This document shows positions 19,032 through 29,806 of a stretch of DNA of 35,797 bases, piece by piece. Both the position numbers and the translations under genes were made by a program. Source of the stretch: Candidatus Rokuibacteriota bacterium (lineage in GTDB: Bacteria; Methylomirabilota; Methylomirabilia; Rokubacteriales; CSP1-6); the NCBI GenBank assembly GCA_003220615.1, contig QHTB01000049.1, positions 1 to 35,797 on the forward strand. Reading direction: 5' to 3'. Numbering within the stretch: the stretch's first letter is position 1; every line of letters begins with the position of its first letter. The notes under the pieces are model-generated. The model saw only the letters and a list, made by a program, of their open reading frames with translations. It searched no databases and had not been told where the DNA came from.

Positions 19032-20242
19032 GAGGCCTCCTGGGCAATGACGCCGGCGCGAAGCAGGCGCTCGATCTCCGCCTCCTCGAAGCCGGCGGCG
19101 CGCAACACTTCAACCGTGTGCTGGCCGATGGCGGGCGCGAGCGTCGGCTCCACCTTCTCCTGGCCCTCGATCGCGATCGGGCTGCTCACCGTGAGCGCGG
19201 CCCCCGCGCGCGGGTCGTCGATGGGCACGAGCGCGCCGCTCTTCACCATCTGCTCGTCGGTCAGGATGTCGTCGAGCGTCGCCACGACGCCGAAGACGAT
19301 GCCGCTCGTCTCGAGGATCCGCCGCCACTCCGCCCAGTCCTTCGTCGCGAAGACCTCGTCGAGGATCGCGACGAGCGCGCGCACGTTGGTCCGGCGGGTC
19401 GCGACGGTCGCGAAGCGCGGGTCGGTGATGAGGTCGGCGCGCTCGATACAGCGGGCGAACGCGTCCCAGTGCAGCTCAGCGCCGGTGATCGTCATCAGGA
19501 ACCAGCGCCCGTCGCGGCACCGGTACAGGTTGGCGAGCGCGCTGGCCGCGTCCTCGCGCGCCGGGCGCGTCGGCGTGCGCGCGCCGCACAGGATGCCCTG
19601 AACCTGGATCGCGTTCCACCAGAGGCCGTTGGCCATGAGCGACGTCGAGACCATCCCACCCCGTCCCGTCCGCTCGCGCTGGTAGAGCGCCGCCATGATC
19701 GCGCCGAAGAGCGACATGCCCGTGGGGTGATCGCCCATGCCGGGCAGCGCGCGCGCCGGTGGCGACTCGGGCGAAGGACGGACGAGATCCATGAGGCCGG
19801 TCCGAGCCCAGAGCGCGGTGCTGTCGAAGCCGGGCCGTCCCGCCTCGTCACCGGTCTCGCCGTACGCCGTGAGCGAGGCGTAGATCAGCCGAGCGTTGAG
19901 CGGAGCAAGGTCCTCGTAGCGCACGCGCAGGCGATGCCGCGCGTCGAACGGCAGGTTGGTCACGAAGACGTCGGCGCTTTGCACCAGACGGTTGAGCACG
20001 CGCTGCCCGTCCTCGCTTCGGAGATCGATGGCCACGCTCCGCTTGCTCCGGTTGTCGACGATCCACGGGAAGTTGTATGGGCTCGGCGGATAGCCGACGC
20101 CACGAACGCGATAGACGTCGCCAGTCGGCGGCTCGATCTTGATGACGTCGGCGCCGAAGTCGGCCATCACGGTCGTCGACACGGGCCCGGCGATGAAGTT
20201 GGCCGCATCGATCACGCGGATGCCGTCGAGGAGGCGGGTCAC
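19028..20242 (-). CDS. CaiB/BaiF (class III) CoA-transferase
   Basis: The 404-residue protein has typical class III features: RVIDAANFIAGP at the N-terminus, ADFGADVIKIEPPTGD, DNRSKRSVAIDLRS, and D171 in GMGDHPTG, the position of the catalytic Asp in formyl-CoA transferase. The enzyme moves CoA between carboxylic acids in the cytoplasm and so activates a substrate for breakdown. The start is GTG 20242 and overlaps the FKBP stop by 4 nt (GTGA); its stop overlaps the next start by 4 nt (ATGA). Coupling to the MetE-like and AhpD-like genes points to a CoA-dependent degradation route for an unknown acid. Confidence 0.93.
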   Translation of the reverse strand: MTRLLDGIRVIDAANFIAGPVSTTVMADFGADVIKIEPPTGDVYRVRGVGYPPSPYNFPWIVDNRSKRSVAIDLRSEDGQRVLNRLVQSADVFVTNLPFDARHRLRVRYEDLAPLNARLIYASLTAYGETGDEAGRPGFDSTALWARTGLMDLVRPSPESPPARALPGMGDHPTGMSLFGAIMAALYQRERTGRGGMVSTSLMANGLWWNAIQVQGILCGARTPTRPAREDAASALANLYRCRDGRWFLMTITGAELHWDAFARCIERADLITDPRFATVATRRTNVRALVAILDEVFATKDWAEWRRILETSGIVFGVVATLDDILTDEQMVKSGALVPIDDPRAGAALTVSSPIAIEGQEKVEPTLAPAIGQHTVEVLRAAGFEEAEIERLLRAGVIAQEAS

Positions 20243-20595
20243 TTCGCGTCGATCCCGACCAGCTCCACTTCGAAGATGAGGGTGGCGCCCGGAGGGATCA
20301 CGCCGCCCGCCCCGCGATCGCCGTAGCCGAGATGCGCGGGGATGATGAGCTTGCGCTTGCCGCCCACGCGCATCGAGCCGACGCCTTCGTCCCAGCCCTT
20401 GATGACGCGGCCGCGCCCGATCGGAAACACGAGCGGCTCGCCGCGGTCGTGCGACGAATCGAACTTCTGGCCGCTCTTGAGCCAGCCCGTGTAGTGCACC
20501 TTCACCGAGTCGCCGGGCTTCGGCCGCGCGCCGGTGCCCTCGACGAGCTCCACGTAGCCGAGCCCGGTCGCGGTCTCGACGATCTGCTCATCCAT
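20239..20595 (-). CDS. FKBP-type peptidyl-prolyl cis-trans isomerase
   Basis: A 118-residue single-domain FKBP. Core motifs are VKVHYTGWL, KFDSS, FPIGRGRVIKGWDEGV, AHLGYGDRGAGGVIPPGATLIFEVEL, so the isomerase pocket looks intact. There is no signal peptide or extra domain, which implies a cytoplasmic enzyme that speeds proline isomerisation during folding. Its start overlaps the upstream AhpD-like stop by 8 nt and its stop overlaps the CoA-transferase start. A folding factor tightly locked between metabolic genes is unusual; it may assist folding of an operon product, but that is speculation. Confidence 0.94.
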   Translation of the reverse strand: MDEQIVETATGLGYVELVEGTGARPKPGDSVKVHYTGWLKSGQKFDSSHDRGEPLVFPIGRGRVIKGWDEGVGSMRVGGKRKLIIPAHLGYGDRGAGGVIPPGATLIFEVELVGIDAK

Positions 20596-21223
20596 GGTTT
20601 GCGTCCCTCGTGACGAGCGTGACCTCGGCCTCGGGGTCCAGCTCCAGCAGGTCGTTGTGCCAGTTGAACGCCACGCACTGGGTCGTGCGCCAGATCAATT
20701 CCTCGATCTGGCGCGGCGAGAAGCGCGCGGCGAGCCGGTCGAAGAGCCGCCGGCGCAGGTCGTGGACGACGCGCGGCGCCACTCCCGCCGCCGGCGCTCG
20801 CATCCCGGCCCAGAGGATGAAGCGGGCGAGATCGATGACGAGGCTCTCGTCGCCATCGAATCCCGGATGCTGACCGACCGTTCCGTTCGCGTCCAAGCTG
20901 GCGCCGCCGACCGTCGCGAGGTACTCCACCTGCGCCGTGGTCAGCCCGGTCCCGAGCGCCCGCGGAGTGTGGTGACTCACACAGTAGTCGCAGCGCGTGA
21001 CGTGCGAGACGACGAGGATCGCGATCTCGAAGTGTCGCGCGTCGACCGGGCTCTCGCGCTTGAGGTCGAGGAGCTGGCCCCACACGTGACGGAAGACGAT
21101 CGGCGAATGGGCCATCGTCGCCCACAGGTGACGAAAGTCGGGATAGACGCGCTCGCACTCGTCCCACAGCGACACGAGGTCAGGCGCGACCTCGTCGCGC
21201 GTCAGCGGCGTCAGCAGCGCCAT
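20588..21223 (-). CDS. Carboxymuconolactone decarboxylase/AhpD-like protein
   Basis: ATG 21223 gives a 211-residue protein; the frame is open further upstream but that part has no family likeness. The helical AhpD-type core has E66, C78 and C81 (RCDYCVSHH) and H84/H85, matching the E…CxxC…H redox/proton-relay pattern of the alkylhydroperoxidase D family. The C-terminal part (RQIEELIWRTTQCVAFNWHND) resembles other CMD-like proteins. Members act as thiol peroxidases or gamma-lactone decarboxylases. It is the first gene of the four-gene minus-strand operon and is divergent from the binding-protein gene at 21378. The ribosome binding site is weak. Confidence 0.82.
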   Translation of the reverse strand: MALLTPLTRDEVAPDLVSLWDECERVYPDFRHLWATMAHSPIVFRHVWGQLLDLKRESPVDARHFEIAILVVSHVTRCDYCVSHHTPRALGTGLTTAQVEYLATVGGASLDANGTVGQHPGFDGDESLVIDLARFILWAGMRAPAAGVAPRVVHDLRRRLFDRLAARFSPRQIEELIWRTTQCVAFNWHNDLLELDPEAEVTLVTRDANHG

Positions 21224-21377
21224 CGTGCTTGGACCATGCAGGCCTCCCGCGAACGCCGCGATCGTACCGCAGAACGCGGCTCGATCAAGTCGGGAGCGCG
21301 CCGCGCTGGTTCGTGTAGAGTGTCCCGGCCGGAGGATGCGCAAGCGGAGGACGAGGATGGCCAGAGAGGGGACATCG

Positions 21378-22604
21378 ATGCGGAGACTCACGGCGGTGAC
21401 GATCGCGGCGATCACGATGCTGGCGGCGGGCGCGGCGTTCGCCCAGGGACCGATCAAGATCGGCTTTCTCGCGCCGCTGTCCGGGGCCATCGCCCAGGCC
21501 GGCAAGGACATGTACAGCGGCTGCGAGCTGTTCTGGGAGGAGAGCGGCTGGCAGATCGCCGGCCGTAAGCTGGACGTCATCCTCGAGGACAACGAGGGCA
21601 TCCCGGCCACCGCGCTGACGCGGCTCCGCAAGCTCGTCGAGACCGACCACGTCCACATGGCGGGCGGCGTGATCCTCTCCAACGTCGCCTACGCGCTCGT
21701 CCCCTACATCGAGGCGCAGGGCATCCCCAGCTTCTACCCCATCAACTCCGCCGACGACCTCACGCAGCGCAAGCGTCCCAAGTGGCTGGTCCGGACCGGC
21801 TTCGCCGCGAGCCAGTACATGCATCCGTTCGGCGAGTACGCGGCCAAGGTCCTCGGCTACAAGAAGGTCGTCACGATCGGGCTCGACTACGCATTTGGCT
21901 GGGAGACCGTGGGCGCGTTCCAGAAGAGCTTCGAGGACAACGGCGGCCAGGTCATCCAGAAGCTGTGGACGCCGCTCAACATCCAGGACTACGGGCCGTA
22001 CGTCGCCCAGATCAAGCGGGACACCAGCGCCGTCTTCATCAACGGGCTGGGCCGGTGGACGGTGCTCTTCGCCAAGGAGTGGGCGGGCAGCGGCCTCAAG
22101 GACAAGATCCCGCTCATCGCCGGGGGCACATATTCCGACGAGCACGTGCTGCCCCAGCTCGGCGACGAGTCCATCGGCGTGATCAGCGCGCACAACTACT
22201 CGGCCGCCCTCGACACGCCGGAGAACCGGCGCTTCCGGGCCGCCTACGAGAAGAAGTTCAACCGGTCGACCTCGGTCTACTCGGAGAACTGCTACAGCGG
22301 GGCCCAGCTCGTGAGCGCCGCCATCAAGGCGGTCAACGGCAAGGTCGAGGACCGGGCCGCGCTCATGAACGCGCTGCGCACGGCGGAGATCAAGGATGCG
22401 CCGCGCGGGCCCATCAAGATGGATTCGTACGGCAACCCGATCCAGAACATCTACGTGCGCAAGGTCGAGCGCGTGAACGGCAAGCTGCAGAACACCGTGA
22501 TCTACACGTACCCGGCCGTCAGCCAGTTCTGGAAGTACAACCCCGAAGAATTCTTGAAGCAGCCGGTCTACTCGCGCGACTTTCCACCCTGCCGGTATTG
22601 CTAG
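21378..22604 (+). CDS. ABC transporter solute-binding protein, branched-chain amino acid type (Peripla_BP_6)
   Basis: This 408-residue periplasmic protein has a Sec signal peptide (MRRLTAV…AGAAFA, cleavage near residue 23), then IKIGFLAPLSGAIAQAGKDM, the standard start of LivJ/LivK-type proteins, and later VVTIGLDYAFGWE and PLIAGGTYSDEH. An in-frame ATG at 21357 also has a good ribosome binding site and would add seven residues. No LivHMGF permease or ATPase genes are linked. Its stop codon (TAG 22602-22604) touches a short duplicated start region before a molybdenum hydroxylase gene. Such orphan binding proteins in this family often bind aromatic or short-chain acids. Confidence 0.92.
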   Translation: MRRLTAVTIAAITMLAAGAAFAQGPIKIGFLAPLSGAIAQAGKDMYSGCELFWEESGWQIAGRKLDVILEDNEGIPATALTRLRKLVETDHVHMAGGVILSNVAYALVPYIEAQGIPSFYPINSADDLTQRKRPKWLVRTGFAASQYMHPFGEYAAKVLGYKKVVTIGLDYAFGWETVGAFQKSFEDNGGQVIQKLWTPLNIQDYGPYVAQIKRDTSAVFINGLGRWTVLFAKEWAGSGLKDKIPLIAGGTYSDEHVLPQLGDESIGVISAHNYSAALDTPENRRFRAAYEKKFNRSTSVYSENCYSGAQLVSAAIKAVNGKVEDRAALMNALRTAEIKDAPRGPIKMDSYGNPIQNIYVRKVERVNGKLQNTVIYTYPAVSQFWKYNPEEFLKQPVYSRDFPPCRYC

Positions 22605-22624
22605 ATGATCGGAGCCGCGTGCTC

Positions 22625-22642
<18 letters not shown>
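22605..22642 (+). repeat. 20-bp imperfect tandem duplication at a translation start
   Basis: ATGATCGGAGCCGCGTGCTC (22605-22624) is followed directly by a second copy starting ATGATTGGAGCCGCGCTC. The first copy opens a seven-codon frame (MIGAACS) whose TGA (22626-22628) overlaps the ATG at 22625 of the molybdenum hydroxylase. Because 20 is not a multiple of three, the first copy is out of frame with the gene. Confidence 0.8.
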
Positions 22643-24933
<2,291 letters not shown>

Positions 24934-24937
<4 letters not shown>

Positions 24938-25941
24938 TCCTGCTGGCCACGGCGTTCTCGGTGGTACTGCTGCTTGCGGGGCTCGCTACCCCTGCCCTGG
25001 CCCAGACGGTGAACGTCTACACGGCCTGGCCGGAGTCGCTGTCTCAGCCGATCTTCAAGGCGTACACGGCGAAGACGGGCGTGCAGGTCAACTTCATCCG
25101 CCTCTCGACCGGTGAGCTCGTCGCCCGCGCGACGGGAGAGAAGAACAACCCGCGCGCTGACGTCATCTGGGGCGCGCCGGGTGACGGCTTTGCGGCGGCC
25201 AAGGAGGCCGGGCTCCTCGAGCCGTACCGCCCGCCGACCTGGGACCGGATCCCGCCCGAGCTGAAAGACCGTGACGCGTACTACACAGCCGTCGCCAAGA
25301 ACACGCTGATCTTCATGTCCAACGCGAAGCTCTTGAAGGAGAAGAACCTCAAGCCTCCGACGTCGTGGATGGACCTCCTCGATCCCGCATACAAGGGCCA
25401 GATCCAGACGGCGGACGCACGGACGTCGGGCACCGCGCTGACGCGGATCCTGTCCATCTACTACGCGCTCAGCAAGGACGAGGACAAGGCCGTCGACTAC
25501 CAGAAGAAGCTGCATCGGAACGTGCAGGTCTACACCAAGAGTGGCGGCGGCTGCACGATCCCGGCCGCGCTCGGCCAGACGACCGTGTGCATCGCCCACA
25601 TGCCCGATGCCATGGAGGCCAAGAAGAAGGGCTACGACATGGTCGTCTCCTTCCCGCGCGAAGGCGTCGCCGCCGTCATCGAGGGCGTCGCGCTGGTGAA
25701 AGGCGCGCGGAATCGCGAGCTGGCCACGAAGTTCATCGACTGGACGTTCAGCAAGGACATGCAGGACCTCCTCGACAAGAACGACGTTTACATGCTGCCG
25801 ACGCTGCCGGACGCCAGCATCGACGCCGCCGTGCAGAGCCTCATGAAGGAAGCGAAGCTCCTGCCCGTGGACCTCGAGTGGGTCGGAAAGAACCGCAAGC
25901 GGCTGGTGGAGCGCTGGGTGAACGAGGTCATCAAGGAGTGA
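24934..25941 (+). CDS. ABC transporter solute-binding protein, Fe3+/AfuA type (family 1)
   Basis: The 335-residue protein has a clear signal peptide (MILLATAFSV…TPALAQ, cleavage near residue 23) and the periplasmic-binding fold seen in FbpA/AfuA/PhnS proteins: VNVYTAWPES, ADVIWGAPGDGF, LLDPAYKGQI and FIDWTFSKDMQDLL. GAGGAGG lies before ATG 24934, which overlaps the hydroxylase stop. I do not see the adjacent Tyr pair that binds iron in FbpA at the expected place; the only YY is in an earlier helix (SIYYAL). An organic or phosphorylated ligand is therefore as likely as iron. It is the first gene of a three-gene importer. Confidence 0.88.
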
Positions 25942-27611
25942 GCCGGGGCCGGGACCCGGTCGTCGCCCCGGCCGTCGTGCTCGTGTGGGCGGCCGTGCTG
26001 CTGTTCGTCCTCTACCCGATGTCCCGGTTGCTCGTGCTGACGTTCTGGAACGGCGGCCCGACGCTCGAGGCCGTGCGCGGCCTGCTCGGTGACTGGACCC
26101 ATCGCGCGGCGCTCGTGAACAGCCTGCTGCTCGCCATCCTGGTCGGCACCGCCGGCACCGCGCTCGGCTTCGCCTTCGCGCTGCTCGCCGTGCGCAGCAA
26201 CCTGCCGCGCTGGAGCGAGCGCGCGCTCGACGCGGTGGTCCTGTTGCCGCTCATCTCGCCACCGTTCACCGCCGCCATCGCGCTCATCTTCGCCCTCGGC
26301 CCGCGTGGGCTCCTCTCGTACCACGTCTTCGGGCTCACCAACGTCAACATCTACGGGCTCTCGGGCACGCTGCTGTCGGAGACGCTGACCTACTTCCCGA
26401 TCGCGTACCTCACGCTCAAGGCCGTGCTCGCCAACATCGACGCGACGCTCGAGGACTCGGCCTTCAGCCTCGGCGCCCGGCGCTGGCGCGTCTTCGCCAC
26501 GGTCACGCTCCCGCTGGCCACGCCCGGCGTCGCCAATGCGTTCCTGCTCGTGTCGGCGGCTTCGCTGGCGGATTTCGCCACGCCCCTCATCCTCGCCGGC
26601 ACGAAGTTCCCCGTGCTCCCGACGCAGGCGTTCCTCCAGATCACCGGGCTCTACGACATGCGCGGCGGCGCCGCGCTCTGCTTCCTGCTGCTCGTCCCCA
26701 CGCTGGCGATCTTCGCGGGCCAGCGCCGCTGGCTCGAGCGGCGCGGCGGCTCGTTCGTCACCGTCACCGGCAAGGCCAGCGCCGCGACGCGAGTGAAGAG
26801 CCTCTCCCCGGCGGCGATCGTCGTGCTGGCCGCGGCGTGCGGGCTCGTCGTCGCGCTCGTCCTCGTCTGCTACCTGATCATCGTCGCGGCCTCGCTCGTC
26901 CGGGGCCTGGGCGCCGACAACAGCCTCTCGCTGGCCCACTACGCCCACGTCTTCAGCGGCGGCCTCAAGGCGGTGCGCGACACGCTCTTCATCGCGATCG
27001 TCTCGATGCCGGTGGGCGGGCTCTTCGCGGTCGTGCTCGGGTTCCTGGTGGCCCGGACGCAGTTCCCCGGCCGGCGCGCGCTCGAGTTCGCCGCGATGAT
27101 CAACTACGCGCTGCCGGGGACGATCGTGGGCATCGCCTACCTGGTGGCCTTCAACGACCCGCCGCTGGCGCTGACCGGCACCGCGTTCATCCTCGTCGTC
27201 TGCTACGTCTTCCGCTACAGCCTGGCCGGCACGCGCGCCACCACCGCCGTGCTCGCGCAGATCGATCCGACCATCGAGGAAGCGTCGGCGAGCCTGGGCG
27301 CCCGCCGCGACGTCACGTTCCGGCGCGTGGTGCTGCCGCTGGTGCGCCCCGCATTGCTGGCCGGCATGACGGTGCTCTTCATCCGGGCCATGACCGCGAT
27401 CAGCGCAACGATCTTCCTCGTGTCGCTCGACTGGTCGCTCGTCACCGTCCGCATCCTGGAGGGCATCACCAACCTCGAGCTGGGACAGGCCTCGGCGTTC
27501 TCGGTTCTGGTGATCTTGCTCGTGTACCTCGCCGTGCTCGTCGCCGGCCTGGCCATGCGGCGACTGAACGCGGGCAGCCTCGGTCGCGCAGGCACGCTGC
27601 TCGGCGGGTAG
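25938..27611 (+). CDS. ABC transporter permease, fused FbpB type
   Basis: The start is GTG 25938, overlapping the previous stop (GTGA). The 557-residue protein contains two consecutive permease domains with about twelve membrane segments. Each has its own ATPase-contact loop: EDSAFSLGARRWRVF in the first half and EEASASLGARRDVTF in the second, both followed by a T/V-LPL motif. One polypeptide thus replaces a permease pair, as in FbpB and AfuB proteins. A linker of about 60 residues with the RRWLERRGGSF stretch joins the halves. It forms the channel for the binding protein at 24934-25941. Confidence 0.92.
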   Translation: MSRGRDPVVAPAVVLVWAAVLLFVLYPMSRLLVLTFWNGGPTLEAVRGLLGDWTHRAALVNSLLLAILVGTAGTALGFAFALLAVRSNLPRWSERALDAVVLLPLISPPFTAAIALIFALGPRGLLSYHVFGLTNVNIYGLSGTLLSETLTYFPIAYLTLKAVLANIDATLEDSAFSLGARRWRVFATVTLPLATPGVANAFLLVSAASLADFATPLILAGTKFPVLPTQAFLQITGLYDMRGGAALCFLLLVPTLAIFAGQRRWLERRGGSFVTVTGKASAATRVKSLSPAAIVVLAAACGLVVALVLVCYLIIVAASLVRGLGADNSLSLAHYAHVFSGGLKAVRDTLFIAIVSMPVGGLFAVVLGFLVARTQFPGRRALEFAAMINYALPGTIVGIAYLVAFNDPPLALTGTAFILVVCYVFRYSLAGTRATTAVLAQIDPTIEEASASLGARRDVTFRRVVLPLVRPALLAGMTVLFIRAMTAISATIFLVSLDWSLVTVRILEGITNLELGQASAFSVLVILLVYLAVLVAGLAMRRLNAGSLGRAGTLLGG

Positions 27612-27629
27612 CGCGTCGATGATCCAGCG

Positions 27630-28763
27630 ATGGTGACGGCTGACCCCGCGCAGCGCGCAGGCGCCCGGCTCAGGCTCGAGCGCGTCTCGAAGAGCTTCAC
27701 GCGCGAGGGACAGAGCGCGTTCGCCGCGGTCCGCGACGTGAGCCTCACGGTGGAGCCCGGCGAGCTCGTGACGCTGCTCGGCCCGTCGGGCTGCGGCAAG
27801 ACCACGACGCTCCGCGTCGTCGCCGGCTTCGAGCAGCCCGACGAGGGCCGCGTGTACGTCGGCGAGCAGGACGTGACCGACCTGATGGTCTACCGGCGGT
27901 CCATCGGCTTCGTCTTCCAGAGCTACGCGCTGTTTCCCCATCTGACGATCTTCGACAACGTCGCGTACGGGCTGCGCGTGCGGCGACTGCCCGCGGCCAC
28001 GATCCGCGCGCGGGTCGGCCAGGTGCTCGAGCTGGTCGGGCTGCCCGGTTACGAGCGCCGCTTCCCCAACCAGCTCTCGGGCGGAGAGCAGCAGCGCGTG
28101 GCGGTGGCGCGGGCCGTCGTGGTCGAGCCCCAGCTCCTGCTCTTCGACGAGCCGCTGTCGAACCTCGACGCCAAGCTCCGCGTCCAGATGCGCGCCGAGC
28201 TGTCGCGGCTGCAGCGGCAGCTCGCCATCACCACCGTGTACGTCACCCACGATCAGGAAGAGGCGATGGCGATCTCGGACCGGATCGCCGTGATGCGAGA
28301 GGGCGTGATCGCCCAGGTGGGCACCGCCGAGGAGCTCTACCGCACGCCGCGCTCGGCGTTCGTCGCCCAGTTCATCGGCCGCGTGAACCTCGTCGAGAGC
28401 CGCGTCCTCGGCGCCACCGGTGGCCGCGTGGCGGTGGATCTGTGGGGCGCCTCGCTGAGCGTCGCGACCGATGACGCCTACGCTCCAGGCCAGCGGCTCT
28501 TCCTGGTCCTCCGCCCGGAGTCGCTCACGCTCGTGCCCGAGTCGGCCAAGGCCACTGAGGGCGAGGTCGTCGTGCCCGGCGTCGTGCGCAGCCGGATGTA
28601 TCTCGGCGAGAAAGTCGAGTACGCCGTGGAGGTGGCGGGCACGCTGCTCGAGGCCCTGACCTACGATCCCGCGCGCCGCCGCCTGTTCGACGTCGGCGCC
28701 CGCGTGGGCGTGAGCTGCGAGGCGGCGTCGGTTCGCGCTCTCACCGCCGAGTCACACTCGTGA
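27630..28763 (+). CDS. ABC transporter ATP-binding protein, FbpC/PotA type
   Basis: The 377-residue ATPase has Walker A GPSGCGKT, Q-loop FVFQSYALFPHLT, signature LSGGEQQR, Walker B LLLFDEPLSNLDAKL and H-loop VTHDQEEA. The C-terminal region after about residue 240 is a TOBE-like regulatory domain. It starts 18 nt after the fused permease and completes the importer. Its stop overlaps the start of an unknown secreted protein (GTGA at 28760-28763). This is the common ATPase of iron, spermidine and related importers, so the substrate is not defined by it. Confidence 0.93.
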   Translation: MVTADPAQRAGARLRLERVSKSFTREGQSAFAAVRDVSLTVEPGELVTLLGPSGCGKTTTLRVVAGFEQPDEGRVYVGEQDVTDLMVYRRSIGFVFQSYALFPHLTIFDNVAYGLRVRRLPAATIRARVGQVLELVGLPGYERRFPNQLSGGEQQRVAVARAVVVEPQLLLFDEPLSNLDAKLRVQMRAELSRLQRQLAITTVYVTHDQEEAMAISDRIAVMREGVIAQVGTAEELYRTPRSAFVAQFIGRVNLVESRVLGATGGRVAVDLWGASLSVATDDAYAPGQRLFLVLRPESLTLVPESAKATEGEVVVPGVVRSRMYLGEKVEYAVEVAGTLLEALTYDPARRRLFDVGARVGVSCEAASVRALTAESHS

Positions 28764-29554
28764 CGGCGGTGCGCGGTCTCGTGGCCGCGTTCGTGATCGT
28801 CATCTCGTGCGCCGGCCTCGCTGGCGCTCAGTCCTGCCCTGCCCCTCGCACGCTGGTCGATACCCCTGTGGGCCTCAAGTACTGCGCCGATCCTGCGTTC
28901 GCCACGACTATCGAGGCCGGCGTCGCGAAAATCCGCCAGGACGTCCGCGCCCAGCGCCAGGCCGGCCGCCTCATCATCTACGCCAGCACCCCCATCAGCC
29001 CTCGGGGCGGCGGAGTCGAGAAGGTCAACCTTGCGATCGCCGCCTCGGTCAAGGCTCGGCTCGAGAAGATGTACGGCCACGGGGCCTGGGTCATCGATCC
29101 CGGCGTGTACCAGCTCCCGAAGGTGGACGGCAAGGACGCGGGAGGCAGCGAGTACATGGTGATGTGGACGCGCGTCCTCGGCGGCGACGACGGCGCCGGC
29201 CGCGACATCGACTCGGCCCACTTCACGGGGCCGGCCGACATGCGCGCGTTCTTCGGCTGCGGCCCCGAGGATGTGACCGGATGCCTCGGCCGCTGGCTGG
29301 ACGCTCGCAGCGCCACGGACGCCGAGCTTCGTCGCGTGGCCGGCGACACCGAGGCGCGCCGCGCGTTCGTGAGGTACTACGCGCTTCGCGCCTCGACCGC
29401 GTATTCTGCCGGCGCTCACGACGAGTGGAACATCTTCGTCCGCATCAACCGCAAGCGGACGCTCGGGGACCAGATCGCGATCTTCTTCGAGGGACGCTCG
29501 GCGTCGCCCGCCGAGATGGAGACGGAGATCTCGCCCGGCTACGAGGCGCGCTGA
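28760..29554 (+). CDS. Exported protein of unknown function
   Basis: I do not recognise a family. The 264-residue product begins with a convincing signal peptide (MTAVRGLVAAFVIVISCAGLAGAQ) and should be periplasmic. The mature part has four cysteines in two groups, one near its start (SCPAP…KYCADP) and one in FFGCGPEDVTGCLG, which could form disulfides. The region GRLIIYASTPISPRGGG followed by VKARLEKMYG looks like an alpha/beta fold. Its GTG start overlaps the stop of the ABC ATPase gene by 4 nt, so it is translationally coupled to the importer and may modify or bind its substrate; that is inference. Confidence 0.6.
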   Translation: MTAVRGLVAAFVIVISCAGLAGAQSCPAPRTLVDTPVGLKYCADPAFATTIEAGVAKIRQDVRAQRQAGRLIIYASTPISPRGGGVEKVNLAIAASVKARLEKMYGHGAWVIDPGVYQLPKVDGKDAGGSEYMVMWTRVLGGDDGAGRDIDSAHFTGPADMRAFFGCGPEDVTGCLGRWLDARSATDAELRRVAGDTEARRAFVRYYALRASTAYSAGAHDEWNIFVRINRKRTLGDQIAIFFEGRSASPAEMETEISPGYEAR

Positions 29555-29562
29555 GCCCCGGC

Positions 29563-29790
29563 ATGTCTCGCCAGGGCATCGTGGTGGCCATCGTCGTCGG
29601 AAGCTTGATCGCGGCGCTGGCCGTGCTCGTCTGGCGGGAGAACGAGCGCCGCTACGCTGCGCTGGCCATCACGGGCTGCTTCGGCGACAGTGCGAACTCT
29701 CCACTCGGCGCCTCACAGGAGTGCAACGGGGCCAAACGGTTGTGCCGCGACTCGCCGCCTCTGCTGGACTGGCGGCACTACTGCAACTAG
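29563..29790 (+). CDS. Small Cys-containing membrane-anchored protein
   Basis: A 75-residue product from ATG 29563, 8 nt after the previous stop. One N-terminal membrane segment (IVVAIVVGSLIAALAVLVW, residues 6-24) is followed by a short tail with four cysteines (TGCFG, QECNG, RLCRD, HYCN). The tail probably faces the periplasm and could hold two disulfides. I know no family for it. The collinear position after the secreted protein and the membrane-anchor profile favour a real gene over chance; the ribosome binding site is not strong. It ends 16 nt before a convergent gene. Confidence 0.5.
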   Translation: MSRQGIVVAIVVGSLIAALAVLVWRENERRYAALAITGCFGDSANSPLGASQECNGAKRLCRDSPPLLDWRHYCN

Positions 29791-29806
29791 CTCTCGGGCG
29801 GACGGC

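Noticed and set aside
21225..21377. Extended start for the branched-chain-type binding protein
   Set aside because: The added sequence is Arg-rich and not signal-like; ATG 21378 or 21357 with ribosome binding sites fit much better.
25788..28250. Minus-strand open frame of 820 codons opposite the fused permease and its ATPase
   Set aside because: Charged, low-complexity antisense shadow of two clear ABC genes.
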